A DNA stretch of 64,000 nt from Mucilaginibacter empetricola. GTDB taxonomy: Bacteria > Bacteroidota > Bacteroidia > Sphingobacteriales > Sphingobacteriaceae. The notes beneath the pieces are model-generated. The model had not been told where the DNA came from, made no database searches, and saw only the letters and a list, made by a program, of their open reading frames with translations. Location of the stretch: NCBI RefSeq assembly GCF_024808665.1, contig NZ_JANUBZ010000005.1:62001-126000 (forward strand), given 5' to 3'. How positions within the stretch are numbered: the stretch's first letter is position 1; every line of letters begins with the position of its first letter. Both the position numbers and the translations under genes were made by a program. Below, in pieces: positions 54,152 to 62,855 of this stretch.

Positions 54152-55273
54152 TCAAAAAAACAGTTCAGAGGCAATATGGTCGGCATATAATTTGCCGGTT
54201 TGAGTGAGGTAAATGGTTTGCTCTTTTTGCTCAATCCATTCGTTTTGGAAGTAGCGTTCTGCCGATTTGGTTAGTTGCGATGATGCAGCTGCCGCAATAG
54301 TATTCAATTTATTTAAATCAAGACCCCACATGGTACGCAGTGAAGTCATGATATATTCATTGAGTCTGTCGGCTTCTGATAACACTTCTGTTTCGGCAGG
54401 AATCGTGCCTTTTTCTAACGACTGGATATATTTAGCATTATTGGCGATATTCCATTGCCGCGTTTCGCCATTAAATGAATGGGCCGAGGGGCCTATCCCC
54501 AGGTATTTAACGCCTTTCCAATAATTGGAATTATGCCTGGAGTAATGCCCTGGCTTACAAAAGTTTGATATTTCATAATGCTCAAAACCTTGTTGCTGCA
54601 TGGCATCCATCAGTATTAAAAACTGAGCTGCACTTTGTTGATCGTCCATTGTAGGCTGTTTTTTATTTTTAATGAACGACGCCAATGCTGTGCGTGGCTC
54701 CACTGTCATGGAGTAGGAGGATACGTGTGGGATGTTTAATGAAAAAACTTTTTCGAGGTTTTGTTTCCATTTACGGTCACTTAGTAGCGGGTAGCCATAA
54801 ATCAAATCAACTGTAATATTTTCAATCCCCATATCCTGAGCCCTCTTTACTGATGATTCGGCTTCATTGGCCTGATGTACCCGGTTCATCCACTTTAAAT
54901 CGTCATCAAAAAATGATTGGATGCCGATGCTTAAACGATTAATGTCTGTTTTAACAAGAGCGTTTAATTTCTCTTTGTTCAAATCGTCAGGGTTGGCCTC
55001 TAAAGTGATCTCGGCATTGGAAGATATGGCGTGCAGGCCGGTTATGGTGTCCAGTAAGAGGTTTATTTCATCAGCATTTAATACAGATGGGGTACCGCCG
55101 CCAAAGTAAATAGTCTCAATGGTTTCGCCGTCCAGATAACCTTTTTGCAACTGAATTTCCTTTACAAGCGCCTGTAAAAGTTCGTCTTTATATTTCAATG
55201 AAGTACTGAAATGGAAATCGCAATAATAACATGCCTGTTTGCAAAATGGAATATGGATATAAATACCTGCCAT
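54152..55273 (-). CDS. hemW: Radical SAM heme chaperone HemW
   Basis: The 373-residue protein has the radical SAM cluster motif CKQACYYC (Cys 11, 15, 18) in a start typical of HemW (YIHIPFCKQACYYCDFHFS), ETIYFGGGTPSVL, EITLEANPDDL, RLSIGIQSFFDDDLKWMNR and the C-terminal HemW-type domain (YLGIGPSAHSF). HemW was formerly annotated as oxygen-independent coproporphyrinogen oxidase; it inserts heme into target proteins. The Cys spacing CxxxCxxC lacks the extra Cys that true HemN has in the motif. Confidence 0.9.
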   Translation of the reverse strand: MAGIYIHIPFCKQACYYCDFHFSTSLKYKDELLQALVKEIQLQKGYLDGETIETIYFGGGTPSVLNADEINLLLDTITGLHAISSNAEITLEANPDDLNKEKLNALVKTDINRLSIGIQSFFDDDLKWMNRVHQANEAESSVKRAQDMGIENITVDLIYGYPLLSDRKWKQNLEKVFSLNIPHVSSYSMTVEPRTALASFIKNKKQPTMDDQQSAAQFLILMDAMQQQGFEHYEISNFCKPGHYSRHNSNYWKGVKYLGIGPSAHSFNGETRQWNIANNAKYIQSLEKGTIPAETEVLSEADRLNEYIMTSLRTMWGLDLNKLNTIAAAASSQLTKSAERYFQNEWIEQKEQTIYLTQTGKLYADHIASELFF

Positions 55274-55328
55274 TGGGGATTAATAAAATGCTAAGTTAAA
55301 CCACGCTTGTTAGAGGCGGTCATTATTT

Positions 55329-56363
55329 TTACTTAATTAATTTATAATCCTGAGTAGCTGTGCTGCCGTCGGTAATCCATTGACAAACATATCCGTGTTC
55401 ATCCCAGGAAATAACCCTGACTAATATCTCCGATGATGGAAATTTATCATTATTTTTAGTTGCTTGTTCGTCAATTAAACCGAAAGTATCCGGAAAAACA
55501 TTATCCCATGCCAGGAATCGCCTTAAATCTACATTTCCTTTATTGTCGGTATAATCCATTGAAATTTTATTCCTTGTAAATGTTGTTGGGTCTCCATTGG
55601 TAGAGGCAAATTGTCCGATCTTAATGTATTCCGGCAAAAAAACTTTATCGGAATATGGACAGTTAAACCATGTGTTAGAAATATCCTCATTTAAATGAAC
55701 ACCGAGTAGGGTCAATATTTGTATATCATCAGAATTAGCAAAACCGTTTCCAACTTTGGAGTCGAAAAGAACACCATCTTTGAAAATGTAATCCATCATA
55801 ATTGATCTGTTGCCACTGGGGTACATCACCATTATTAACCTGAAATTCTTTTTATCAAAAAAGTTTTTAGTTGTATAACCATTGGGTGCCCTCGCGGTCA
55901 CCACAAAGCAGTCAGCGTTTTCAAATTTGTGGTCAGGCAATCGAGTTAACGCATACTTAAGCTTTTTGTAGGCGTATGGAATTTGACCATATGTTTTAAG
56001 TTTTACTTCTTCTTTCGATGATATGTCGGTTATCTGAATTACCGAGTTTCCGTCAATCCTGCTAATTTTTTCTCCATTAAAAAAAGTAGTCTGCGGAGTG
56101 TTAGTTTTCGATAAAATACACTGAATATATTTTTCTCCGGTTTTAAATTTATCATCTGCTATACATCTTGACTGATCTGGTTGGGTAACCAGGTAAGTAG
56201 TTTGGACCGTGTTTATTTTTGAGATCCGAGCTTCACCACCACAAAAAGCTATTGAAGAATCTATAATTTGATTTGCGGTTAATTTGTCCTGGCTTTGTGC
56301 GAACAAAAGTGTTGGAAGAAAATAAATTAACGTTATGATAAATCGCCCTGCCGTTTGCATCAT
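55329..56363 (-). CDS. Exported protein of unknown function, outer-membrane lipoprotein-sorting-like start
   Basis: The 344-residue protein has a signal peptide (FIITLIYFLPTLLFAQ) and an opening (LTANQIIDSSIAFCGGEARISKINTVQTTYLV) that resembles exported Bacteroidota proteins with a LolA-like fold. The remainder is beta-rich with several Asp/Asn turns. No catalytic motif is seen. The gene is single, with a long spacer upstream. Confidence 0.7.
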   Translation of the reverse strand: MMQTAGRFIITLIYFLPTLLFAQSQDKLTANQIIDSSIAFCGGEARISKINTVQTTYLVTQPDQSRCIADDKFKTGEKYIQCILSKTNTPQTTFFNGEKISRIDGNSVIQITDISSKEEVKLKTYGQIPYAYKKLKYALTRLPDHKFENADCFVVTARAPNGYTTKNFFDKKNFRLIMVMYPSGNRSIMMDYIFKDGVLFDSKVGNGFANSDDIQILTLLGVHLNEDISNTWFNCPYSDKVFLPEYIKIGQFASTNGDPTTFTRNKISMDYTDNKGNVDLRRFLAWDNVFPDTFGLIDEQATKNNDKFPSSEILVRVISWDEHGYVCQWITDGSTATQDYKLIK

Positions 56364-56845
56364 GTATAAATTTTATAACTCTCAAATGTACGTAATAGAT
56401 CCGTCCTCAAAAAAAACACAAAAGGCTTTTCAATGTATTAAACTTACTGGTTTAAATATTTGATTTACGGTGGAGAGTATTGGAGTCGAAAAGATGCGTG
56501 TTGCATGCCCTACAGCCAAAGGTTTTTAGTTGATATTTTCTTCGGCGTTGTTGCTTATTTGTTGCTCGTCGATTGTAAGTATTTGTAAATCATTGCAATA
56601 TTCTATTCCTGCCATGTGGCAAAGGTAAGCGCAATTGCGGGTTTCTTATTATTCATCAATATAAAACCATTGGAATAATACCGTTTGTAATCTAGCCAAT
56701 ACATAATTTCTTATGTTTCATTTTTAAAACTGCAACCATTAGCGCGTACCGCAAACGTTTTTTTCTTTTTTAAACACCTTTACTTTGTACAGGTTCATTT
56801 TTTGGCCACAGCTATCGCTCACCTCCATACTGTAGTAATAATCAA
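56364..56845. other. 482-base spacer with decayed tRNA-like tail and small ORFs
   Basis: On the - strand positions 56490-56469 read TTCGACTCC...ACTCTCCACC, like the T-loop, acceptor strand and CC end of a tRNA, but the T-stem does not pair. Just upstream on the same strand a 29-codon ORF with ATG at 56615 and stop at 56526 (MAGIEYCNDLQILTIDEQQI at its start) is seen. Neither is convincing as a functional gene. The right part is promoter region for the DUF481 gene. Confidence 0.35.
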
Positions 56846-57892
56846 ATGCTGCCAAAATATATTGTTAAAAGTGTTGTTCTTGTTTTGCTGTTTACGTTTA
56901 TAGCAGGTCGTGGTTATGCACAAAAGCTACGGGATACATTATTTTTTAGCAATGGAGAGGTGTTGGTGGGCGAATTAAAGCAAATGGTGGAAGGCCGCGT
57001 AAGCTTTGATTCTGATGGAATGAGTCTGCTAACCATTAAGGCTTACAAGCTAAAGGGTATGCATACCACTATAAGCACATTGCGCATACAAACTACAGAT
57101 CGGCAATGGTTATATGGCAAACTGGAATCGGCCAATAGCCAGGATTCCATTTATTTTAATGATGGCACACAACGCAAAAAATTAGCCTGGAACCAAATTA
57201 GTTCCATTACCCCTTTCAGAAAACGCTTTTTTGATCAGCTTAGTGGCAAGGTATCGGTAGGTTTTAGTTTTTCGCATTCGTCATCAATAGGGCAGGTTAA
57301 CTTAAATGGTAATGTAAGCTATGTTACCAAGTGGCTGCAAACCGAACTTACTGTAAGCGAGTTAGGCAGTATCGACTCATCGGGTTTTACAAGAGACCAG
57401 GAAACCATTCAGCTTGCGTCTTTTCATTATATTGGAAATACCACATGGCTTGTAGCAGGTTTAGTGAGTTATCAGCGCAATCAAGAACTGTCGCTCGATC
57501 ATCGATACCAGGCATCAATAGCCGGAGGAAATAAGATCATATCTGAAACCTATTTAGATCTGCTGGTACTATCGGGTCTGTCAACCAATCAGGAGCAGAG
57601 TGTTGATGGATTATCTTCGGGCTTACTTGTTGAAATACCGCTAATTGTAAGACTTGACTATTTTAAGTTTCAGCACCCCGATTTACAGATTAGTATGTCA
57701 AATGCGGCGTATATAAGTTTGTCACAGGCGGGGAGATACCGATATGACGGGAGTATCGATTTCTCGTGGGAGCTGGTTAAAGATTTTTATTATACCATTA
57801 ACCTGACAAGCGATTATGACAGTAAACCGGCTGATACCGGATCGGCAAAGGTAGATTACGGTATAGTAATGGGGATATCCTATAAGTTTTGA
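56846..57892 (+). CDS. DUF481 outer-membrane beta-barrel protein
   Basis: The 348-residue protein has a signal peptide (VVLVLLFTFIAGRGYAQ), a short N-terminal domain with SNGEVLVGELKQMVEG and a second repeat of the same kind (YGKLESANSQDSIYFNDGTQ), and a C-terminal DUF481 barrel (GKVSVGFSFSHSSSIGQVNLNGN to the aromatic end MGISYKF). The terminal Phe is typical of outer-membrane barrels. The role is unknown. Confidence 0.85.
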   Translation: MLPKYIVKSVVLVLLFTFIAGRGYAQKLRDTLFFSNGEVLVGELKQMVEGRVSFDSDGMSLLTIKAYKLKGMHTTISTLRIQTTDRQWLYGKLESANSQDSIYFNDGTQRKKLAWNQISSITPFRKRFFDQLSGKVSVGFSFSHSSSIGQVNLNGNVSYVTKWLQTELTVSELGSIDSSGFTRDQETIQLASFHYIGNTTWLVAGLVSYQRNQELSLDHRYQASIAGGNKIISETYLDLLVLSGLSTNQEQSVDGLSSGLLVEIPLIVRLDYFKFQHPDLQISMSNAAYISLSQAGRYRYDGSIDFSWELVKDFYYTINLTSDYDSKPADTGSAKVDYGIVMGISYKF

Positions 57893-57899
57893 GATAGGC

Positions 57900-58283
57900 T
57901 TATTTAGTAAACCCATTATATGGCTGGTTTCTCAGCATGGCCCACGTTCTGTCGTACGATACCAGGTAATGGATAATTACCACCGCGGTCATTATGATAG
58001 ACAGATTTTTATATCCCGAATAATATAATCCATAGGCTGCCAAACCAAATAAAAGCCATTCCAGTAGCAGTCTTACTATTCCCGGCGTTTCAACTGGTGC
58101 CGGTTTAGGATCATTGGGTATGCGGAATACTCCCCATAAAGTTGCTGCAATTACGGGCATCAAAATGGCCAAAACATATTTTACCCAGATATTGCTTATA
58201 TGTAAGCCCCAGCATACCAATGAAATAAGCATAACTATTTCTAACAAAAACCGTAAACCCAGATTTAGCGGACTCGTATTCAT
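57900..58283 (-). CDS. YrdB-like DUF2568 membrane protein
   Basis: ATG 58283 is chosen since it opens the recognisable part (NLGLRFLLEIVMLISLVCWGLH); the frame is open upstream but would overlap the divergent gene at 58399. The 127-residue protein has four helices and the YrdB signatures LRFLLE, LWGVFRIPNDP and RLLLEWLLFGLAAYGLYY. The role is unknown. Confidence 0.8.
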   Translation of the reverse strand: MNTSPLNLGLRFLLEIVMLISLVCWGLHISNIWVKYVLAILMPVIAATLWGVFRIPNDPKPAPVETPGIVRLLLEWLLFGLAAYGLYYSGYKNLSIIMTAVVIIHYLVSYDRTWAMLRNQPYNGFTK

Positions 58284-58398
58284 ATTAATTGTATTTAAAC
58301 CCGGCAGCCAATTTAATACTAAATTAACGATGACGCTATAAAACAACCAATTATTAAGGTAATTTTGCCACAAATTAAATAAGGCTGCATCCCTGGTA

Positions 58399-59415
58399 AT
58401 GCGTTTAACTATTTTTTGCTTTTTGCTGACTTTTGTAGGATATACTGCTTGCTTTGCACAGCAGGATTCCGCTGTGGCGAGGCATCCTGATTCGGCTAAA
58501 ACAAAACGAAAAGATTCGGCTACAGATAAACAAGCCAATGGTTTAGCATCGGTCCAAACCCCTTTAATTGATTCATTATTCCGCGATTCGGTAAAGAAAG
58601 CGAGCCAACAACAATTTCGTGCCGATTCCATAGCGTTGATTTACCTCGGAATTGATTCGAACCGTAAAAGCGTTTTTGTTAACGAGACTTTCAGGACTAA
58701 TTTATTGTATGGCGAACGTTTGTCATCAGAACACTTAAAACAAAAAAACATTTTAAATGCCGGCGCGCCCCGTAAAGTACGCGATTCGTGGGTTATAACG
58801 GCTATCATAGGTTTATTGATATTTACTGCGTTATTAAATCTTTTTTTCGGAAAAGATATCGCCAGCGTTATACAGTCATTTTATAATAAACAAGCGTTTT
58901 CTCAGCTCGATTTTGGCGGCGGATTGATTAATTCCTGGGCCTTTATCGGTTTGTTTATATTATTCAGTATGGCGTTTGGGCTGGTTTTGTTCCAGGTGGC
59001 CGACTATAATAATGTTTACTATGAGCTAAGCGATGTGCAGCTTTTCTTTGCACTTTCGGTAGTAGTTGGTTTACTTTTTTTAATTAAATTTCTGATACTC
59101 AAGTTTTTAGGTTTTGTTTTTGGTGTAAACCAGGTGGTGAGTCAATATATTACCATATTAAACCTAACCTATTTTAATATAGCCTTTGTATTGCTGGCGG
59201 TGGCAGCTTGTTTTAGCTTACTGGCCAGCAGATTTATACCCTTATTAATAAATTTTACCATTGTAATAGTAGCAATAATTTTTGTTTGGCAGTATATAAG
59301 AAACAGCGTAAACATTATTTCAAATTTTCGATTTCATAAGTTTTATTTATTTATCTATCTTTGTGCCCTCGAAATTTGCCCTATTTTAATATTGATTAAG
59401 TCACTTAATATATAA
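58399..59415 (+). CDS. DUF4271 membrane protein
   Basis: The 338-residue protein has a signal-like start (LTIFCFLLTFVGYTACFAQQ), a Ser/Lys-rich periplasmic linker, and six or seven helices with the DUF4271 features (LLFIKFLILKFLGFVFG-type region, and the end FHKFYLFIYLCALEICPILILIK). In many Bacteroidota this gene precedes the hemD-like gene, as here, where it lies 19 bases upstream of the chosen start. Its function is not known. Confidence 0.85.
   Translation: MRLTIFCFLLTFVGYTACFAQQDSAVARHPDSAKTKRKDSATDKQANGLASVQTPLIDSLFRDSVKKASQQQFRADSIALIYLGIDSNRKSVFVNETFRTNLLYGERLSSEHLKQKNILNAGAPRKVRDSWVITAIIGLLIFTALLNLFFGKDIASVIQSFYNKQAFSQLDFGGGLINSWAFIGLFILFSMAFGLVLFQVADYNNVYYELSDVQLFFALSVVVGLLFLIKFLILKFLGFVFGVNQVVSQYITILNLTYFNIAFVLLAVAACFSLLASRFIPLLINFTIVIVAIIFVWQYIRNSVNIISNFRFHKFYLFIYLCALEICPILILIKSLNI
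59356..59363 (+). promoter_or_regulatory. Candidate -7 box for the hemD-like gene
   Basis: TATCTTTG matches TAnnTTTG and lies within the end of the DUF4271 coding region, 71 bases before the chosen start of hemD. It may give the hemD-like gene its own promoter. The -33 element is not clear. Confidence 0.35.
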
Positions 59416-59434
59416 CTTTTAGGAGTTGCACACA

Positions 59435-60199
59435 TTGAATTTGGAAGAGAGAAAGAAAAGGGTTAAAAGTATTTTGGTTACTTTGCCTAAGCCTGAGAAT
59501 GATAAAAATCCATATGCTGAGCTTGCAAAAAAGCTCAACCTGAAAATTGATTTTCGATCATTTATTCATGTTGAGGGTGTGCCTGCCAAGGATTTTCGCA
59601 AAGAAAAGATCAATCTTGTTGATTTTAGTGCAGTAATTTTTACCAGTCGTAATTCGGCTGATCATTTTTTCAGGATTTGTGAGGAGATGCGTTTTGAAGT
59701 TCCGGTAGAAATGAAATATTTCTGCCTTTCAGAAACCATTGCCCTGTATCTGCAAAAGTATATTCAGTATCGTAAAAGAAAGATATTTTTTGGTAAGCAA
59801 ACTGCTTCCGATCTGGCCGAAGTATTAAAGAAACATTCGGGCGAGAAATTTCTTTATCCATGCTCAGATGTGGCTGCAGAAGAAACCCAAAAATTCCTTT
59901 TAGAGAATGGTTATAACTTTACTCCTGCTGTGCTTTTCCGTACCGTTTGCAGTGACCTTTCGGACCTTGCCGAAGTATTTTACGACGTAATTGCGTTCTT
60001 CAGCCCCTCCAGTATTCAATCTTTGTACAAAAACTTCCCCGATTTTAAGCAAAATAATACCCGCATTGCCGCCTTTGGGGCTACTACGCACAAGGCTGTA
60101 TTAGAGGCTGGGTTAATTTTGGATATCCCCGCACCAACACCCGCAGCACCGTCAATGACTATGGCCATTGATCAGTATTGTAAGCTGGTAAACAAATAA
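59435..60199 (+). CDS. hemD: Uroporphyrinogen-III synthase-like protein
   Basis: The start TTG 59435 is preferred because AGGAG lies at 59421-59425, nine bases before it; a TTG at 59426 is adjacent to the same site and too close. The 254-residue protein has the HemD two-domain pattern: SILVTLPKPENDKNPYAELAKKL, AVIFTSRNSADHFFRI, FLYPCSDVAAEETQKFL, VIAFFSPSSIQSLYKNFP and RIAAFGATTHKAVLEAG. HemD closes hydroxymethylbilane to uroporphyrinogen III in heme synthesis. The sequence is divergent from proteobacterial HemD, as usual in this phylum. Confidence 0.87.
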   Translation: MNLEERKKRVKSILVTLPKPENDKNPYAELAKKLNLKIDFRSFIHVEGVPAKDFRKEKINLVDFSAVIFTSRNSADHFFRICEEMRFEVPVEMKYFCLSETIALYLQKYIQYRKRKIFFGKQTASDLAEVLKKHSGEKFLYPCSDVAAEETQKFLLENGYNFTPAVLFRTVCSDLSDLAEVFYDVIAFFSPSSIQSLYKNFPDFKQNNTRIAAFGATTHKAVLEAGLILDIPAPTPAAPSMTMAIDQYCKLVNK

Positions 60200-60610
60200 T
60201 AATTGCTTTAAAGCTACGTTCTGTATTTACGGACAATAATAGCATCACTTATGCTAATTGGTTGATTGTGATGTTTTTATTGGGGTCCAAAACCTTTATT
60301 TATGGCAATTAATAAGCCAGATTGCTTTTCTGAATGAAAATTATTCCTGATTTATTTTATTCTTTTCGCAACTATTGTTTCACGATTAGCGTAATAATGC
60401 AAAGATTTTAGCATCATTGTAAGTGCTTGTTTTAATCCAGATTATTATTTATTAGTTTATGGTTTAGGTTTAAAAACCTCAAAAGACGAACGGAAACGAC
60501 TAATAAAAATAGTTTTTTGTGGTTTAATGTATCAAATTTAATATATTCGGGGGTCTATTTATACCCTATATATAATAGTAAAAGACATCTAACTGATTTT
60601 TGATTAAAAA
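60200..60610. other. 411-base spacer with the gldK promoter region
   Basis: No gene is seen. A short inverted repeat TAGCAT/ATGCTA after the hemD stop (near 60239-60256) may be a weak terminator. Near the end, TTTG at 60516-60519 and TATATTCG at 60542-60549 resemble the -33/-7 elements (one mismatch in the latter) with a 22-base spacer, the same distance as in front of actA. Confidence 0.35.
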
Positions 60611-61927
60611 ATGAAACAGATATACTTTTTAGTAGCAATTTTAGCTTGTGGAATATTAAGCAGCTGCAGTAAAGGCGGCGACAGAGGTGAGTTAACCGGC
60701 GTGCCGCAACGCTCATTCAGAGCCGAAGTACCTTTTGGCATGGTTTATATTCCGGGTGGTTCATTCCTGATGGGTCAAACCGACCAGGATATTACTTTCT
60801 CGCAGATAGCCCAAACCAAACAGGTAACAGTGCCTCCATTTTTTATGGATCAAACAGCAATTACCAACAGCCAGTACAGGCAATTTGTAAATTGGGTACG
60901 TGATTCAATTGCCATCACCAACTTTTTAGGCGATGAAAAATATTACCTGAAACCAGCTAAAGGCGAATCAAACCCAAGTGGAAAGAAATATATTAACTGG
61001 GCTTACGTTAAAAAGTATCCTGTAATGAGCCCTAAAAAAGGAAATGGTTCTGCTGGTGCATCACAAAAATTGCAAGGTATGTACTATCAGGGCGATGACC
61101 GTGTATTTGATCGTAATGAGTTAGATGTGCGCCTGTTAAAATATAATTATGCCTTAATGGTTTACCGCAACGCGGCTAACTATAAAGATGATAAAACAAA
61201 AAAACGTTCAGATTTCATTTTACGTGATACTGTGCCGGTTTACCCTGATACCTTAGTTTGGTTAAGCGATTTTTCATACGCTGCCAATGAGCCGATGGTT
61301 GAAGGTTATTTTTCACATCCTGCTTACCGTAATTATCCGGTAGTAGGTGTTACCTGGCGCCAGGCACGTGCCTTTACCGTATGGCGCTCACGTTATAACG
61401 ATGCTTATAAAGATTCAAGGCATCTTCCACACCGTTTACCTTATGCATTGCCCACCGAAGCTGAGTTTGAATATGCTGCACGTGGTGGCAGGATAGGTAC
61501 TGATTACCCCTGGGGTGGTCCTTACATTAAAAATGCAAAAGGTTGCTTGCTTGCAAACTTTAAACCCGGAAGAGGTAACTATACCGATGACGGTGCTGCA
61601 TATACAGTTAACGTAAAATCATATTTCCCTAACGACTACGGCTTATACAACATGGCAGGTAACGTTGCAGAATGGACTTCATCAGCATTTGATGAATCAG
61701 CTTCAACATTTGTACATGATTTAGCTCCAACCTTTGATTATGAGGCTAAACCAAGTGATCCGCCAGTATTGAAACGTAAAGTGGTTAGAGGTGGTTCATG
61801 GAAAGACGTTGGGTTCTTCCTGCAAAATTCATCACGTACTTACGAATATCAGGATACTGCAAAATCATACATCGGTTTCCGTTGCGTAACAAATTATCTT
61901 GGTCGCGACATTAAAGACAAACGATAA
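60611..61927 (+). CDS. gldK: Type IX secretion lipoprotein GldK
   Basis: The 438-residue lipoprotein (lipidated Cys 19 in ACGILSSC) belongs to the formylglycine-generating-enzyme-like fold: FGMVYIPGGSFLMGQTD, HRLPYALPTEAEFEYAARGGR, YPWGGPY, LYNMAGNVAEWTSSAF and VRGGSWKDVGFF with the terminal YIGFRCV. GldK forms a ring with GldN under the outer membrane in the type IX translocon and works with the GldLM motor. It is the first gene of gldKLM(N). Confidence 0.95.
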   Translation: MKQIYFLVAILACGILSSCSKGGDRGELTGVPQRSFRAEVPFGMVYIPGGSFLMGQTDQDITFSQIAQTKQVTVPPFFMDQTAITNSQYRQFVNWVRDSIAITNFLGDEKYYLKPAKGESNPSGKKYINWAYVKKYPVMSPKKGNGSAGASQKLQGMYYQGDDRVFDRNELDVRLLKYNYALMVYRNAANYKDDKTKKRSDFILRDTVPVYPDTLVWLSDFSYAANEPMVEGYFSHPAYRNYPVVGVTWRQARAFTVWRSRYNDAYKDSRHLPHRLPYALPTEAEFEYAARGGRIGTDYPWGGPYIKNAKGCLLANFKPGRGNYTDDGAAYTVNVKSYFPNDYGLYNMAGNVAEWTSSAFDESASTFVHDLAPTFDYEAKPSDPPVLKRKVVRGGSWKDVGFFLQNSSRTYEYQDTAKSYIGFRCVTNYLGRDIKDKR

Positions 61928-62007
61928 ATAAAAGTAAATCAACTCTACTAAATAATAAACAAACCCTTTTTAAATTAAATTAATAAATCACCCTTTTTAA
62001 AATTACT

Positions 62008-62814
62008 ATGGCTGGGAAGAAACAACCTTACGGAATTAATAATATTGTATCATGGGGCGCTACAGTGGTTATTGTCGGCCTGATGTTTAAGATCCTACAT
62101 TGGCCGGGAGCAACCTACTTTATTGCAGGCGGTTTAACAACAGAAGCACTATTGTTCTTTTTGTTAGGATTCCAACGTGAAGAGAAAGAAATTGACTGGA
62201 GAAGAGCTTACCCGGAACTGGACGAAGATTTTGACGGCGAATTGCCAAAATCATCAGCAAAGAAAGTTGGCGGTGGGGATAATTTCTCAAATACTGCTGC
62301 ACTAGATGCGATGCTTGCTGAGGCAAAAATTGGTCCTGAATTAATTGGAAGCCTTGCAAACGGCCTTAGAACATTTGGCGATAAAGTAAACTCAATTTCA
62401 AGAGTTACTGATGCAGGCGATGCAACCATAGCATTCACTAATAAAGTAAAACAGGCAAGCGCAAGCTATGATAACCTGAGCAATGCTTTTGAAAAAGCAT
62501 CAGCAAATTTATCAGAACTGGCCAACACCAATATTGATTCAAAATCATATCATGAGCAGATCAGTAAAATGGCTAAAAACTTAACATCTTTAAATGCGGT
62601 GTATGAATTAGAATTACAAGATTCAAGCAACCACTTAAAATCGATGAACAAGTTTTACCAGGATATGGCAGTTACGCTTCAAAACTTTAACGACTCGGCA
62701 AACGACTCGAAAATATTTAAAGATGAGGTTAACCGTTTAGCCAAGAGTCTGTCAACATTGAACTCAATATATGGTAACATGCTTTCAGCAATGAATCAAC
62801 CACGTGTTAGTTAA
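62008..62814 (+). CDS. gldL: Type IX secretion motor protein GldL
   Basis: The 268-residue cytoplasmic membrane protein has two helices at the N-terminus (NNIVSWGATVVIVGLMFKILHWPGATYFIAGGLTTEALLFFLLGF), including the conserved FKILHWPG turn, and a long cytoplasmic helical tail (KVKQASASYDNLSNAFEKAS). GldL and GldM make a proton-driven motor that powers type IX secretion and gliding. It is followed by gldM after 41 bases. Confidence 0.95.
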   Translation: MAGKKQPYGINNIVSWGATVVIVGLMFKILHWPGATYFIAGGLTTEALLFFLLGFQREEKEIDWRRAYPELDEDFDGELPKSSAKKVGGGDNFSNTAALDAMLAEAKIGPELIGSLANGLRTFGDKVNSISRVTDAGDATIAFTNKVKQASASYDNLSNAFEKASANLSELANTNIDSKSYHEQISKMAKNLTSLNAVYELELQDSSNHLKSMNKFYQDMAVTLQNFNDSANDSKIFKDEVNRLAKSLSTLNSIYGNMLSAMNQPRVS

Positions 62815-62855
62815 TTAACTTAAGTTTTGATTATTAATTAAAAACAGAAAAACAC

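Noticed and set aside
56464..56640. tmRNA gene
   Set aside because: The 3' end looks tRNA-like, but the upstream reading frame has no tag ending in an ALAA-like sequence, the T-stem is unpaired and the usual 5' half is missing.
58284..58631. N-terminal extension of the YrdB-like protein
   Set aside because: It overlaps the start of the divergent DUF4271 gene on the other strand; family similarity begins at the ATG at 58283.
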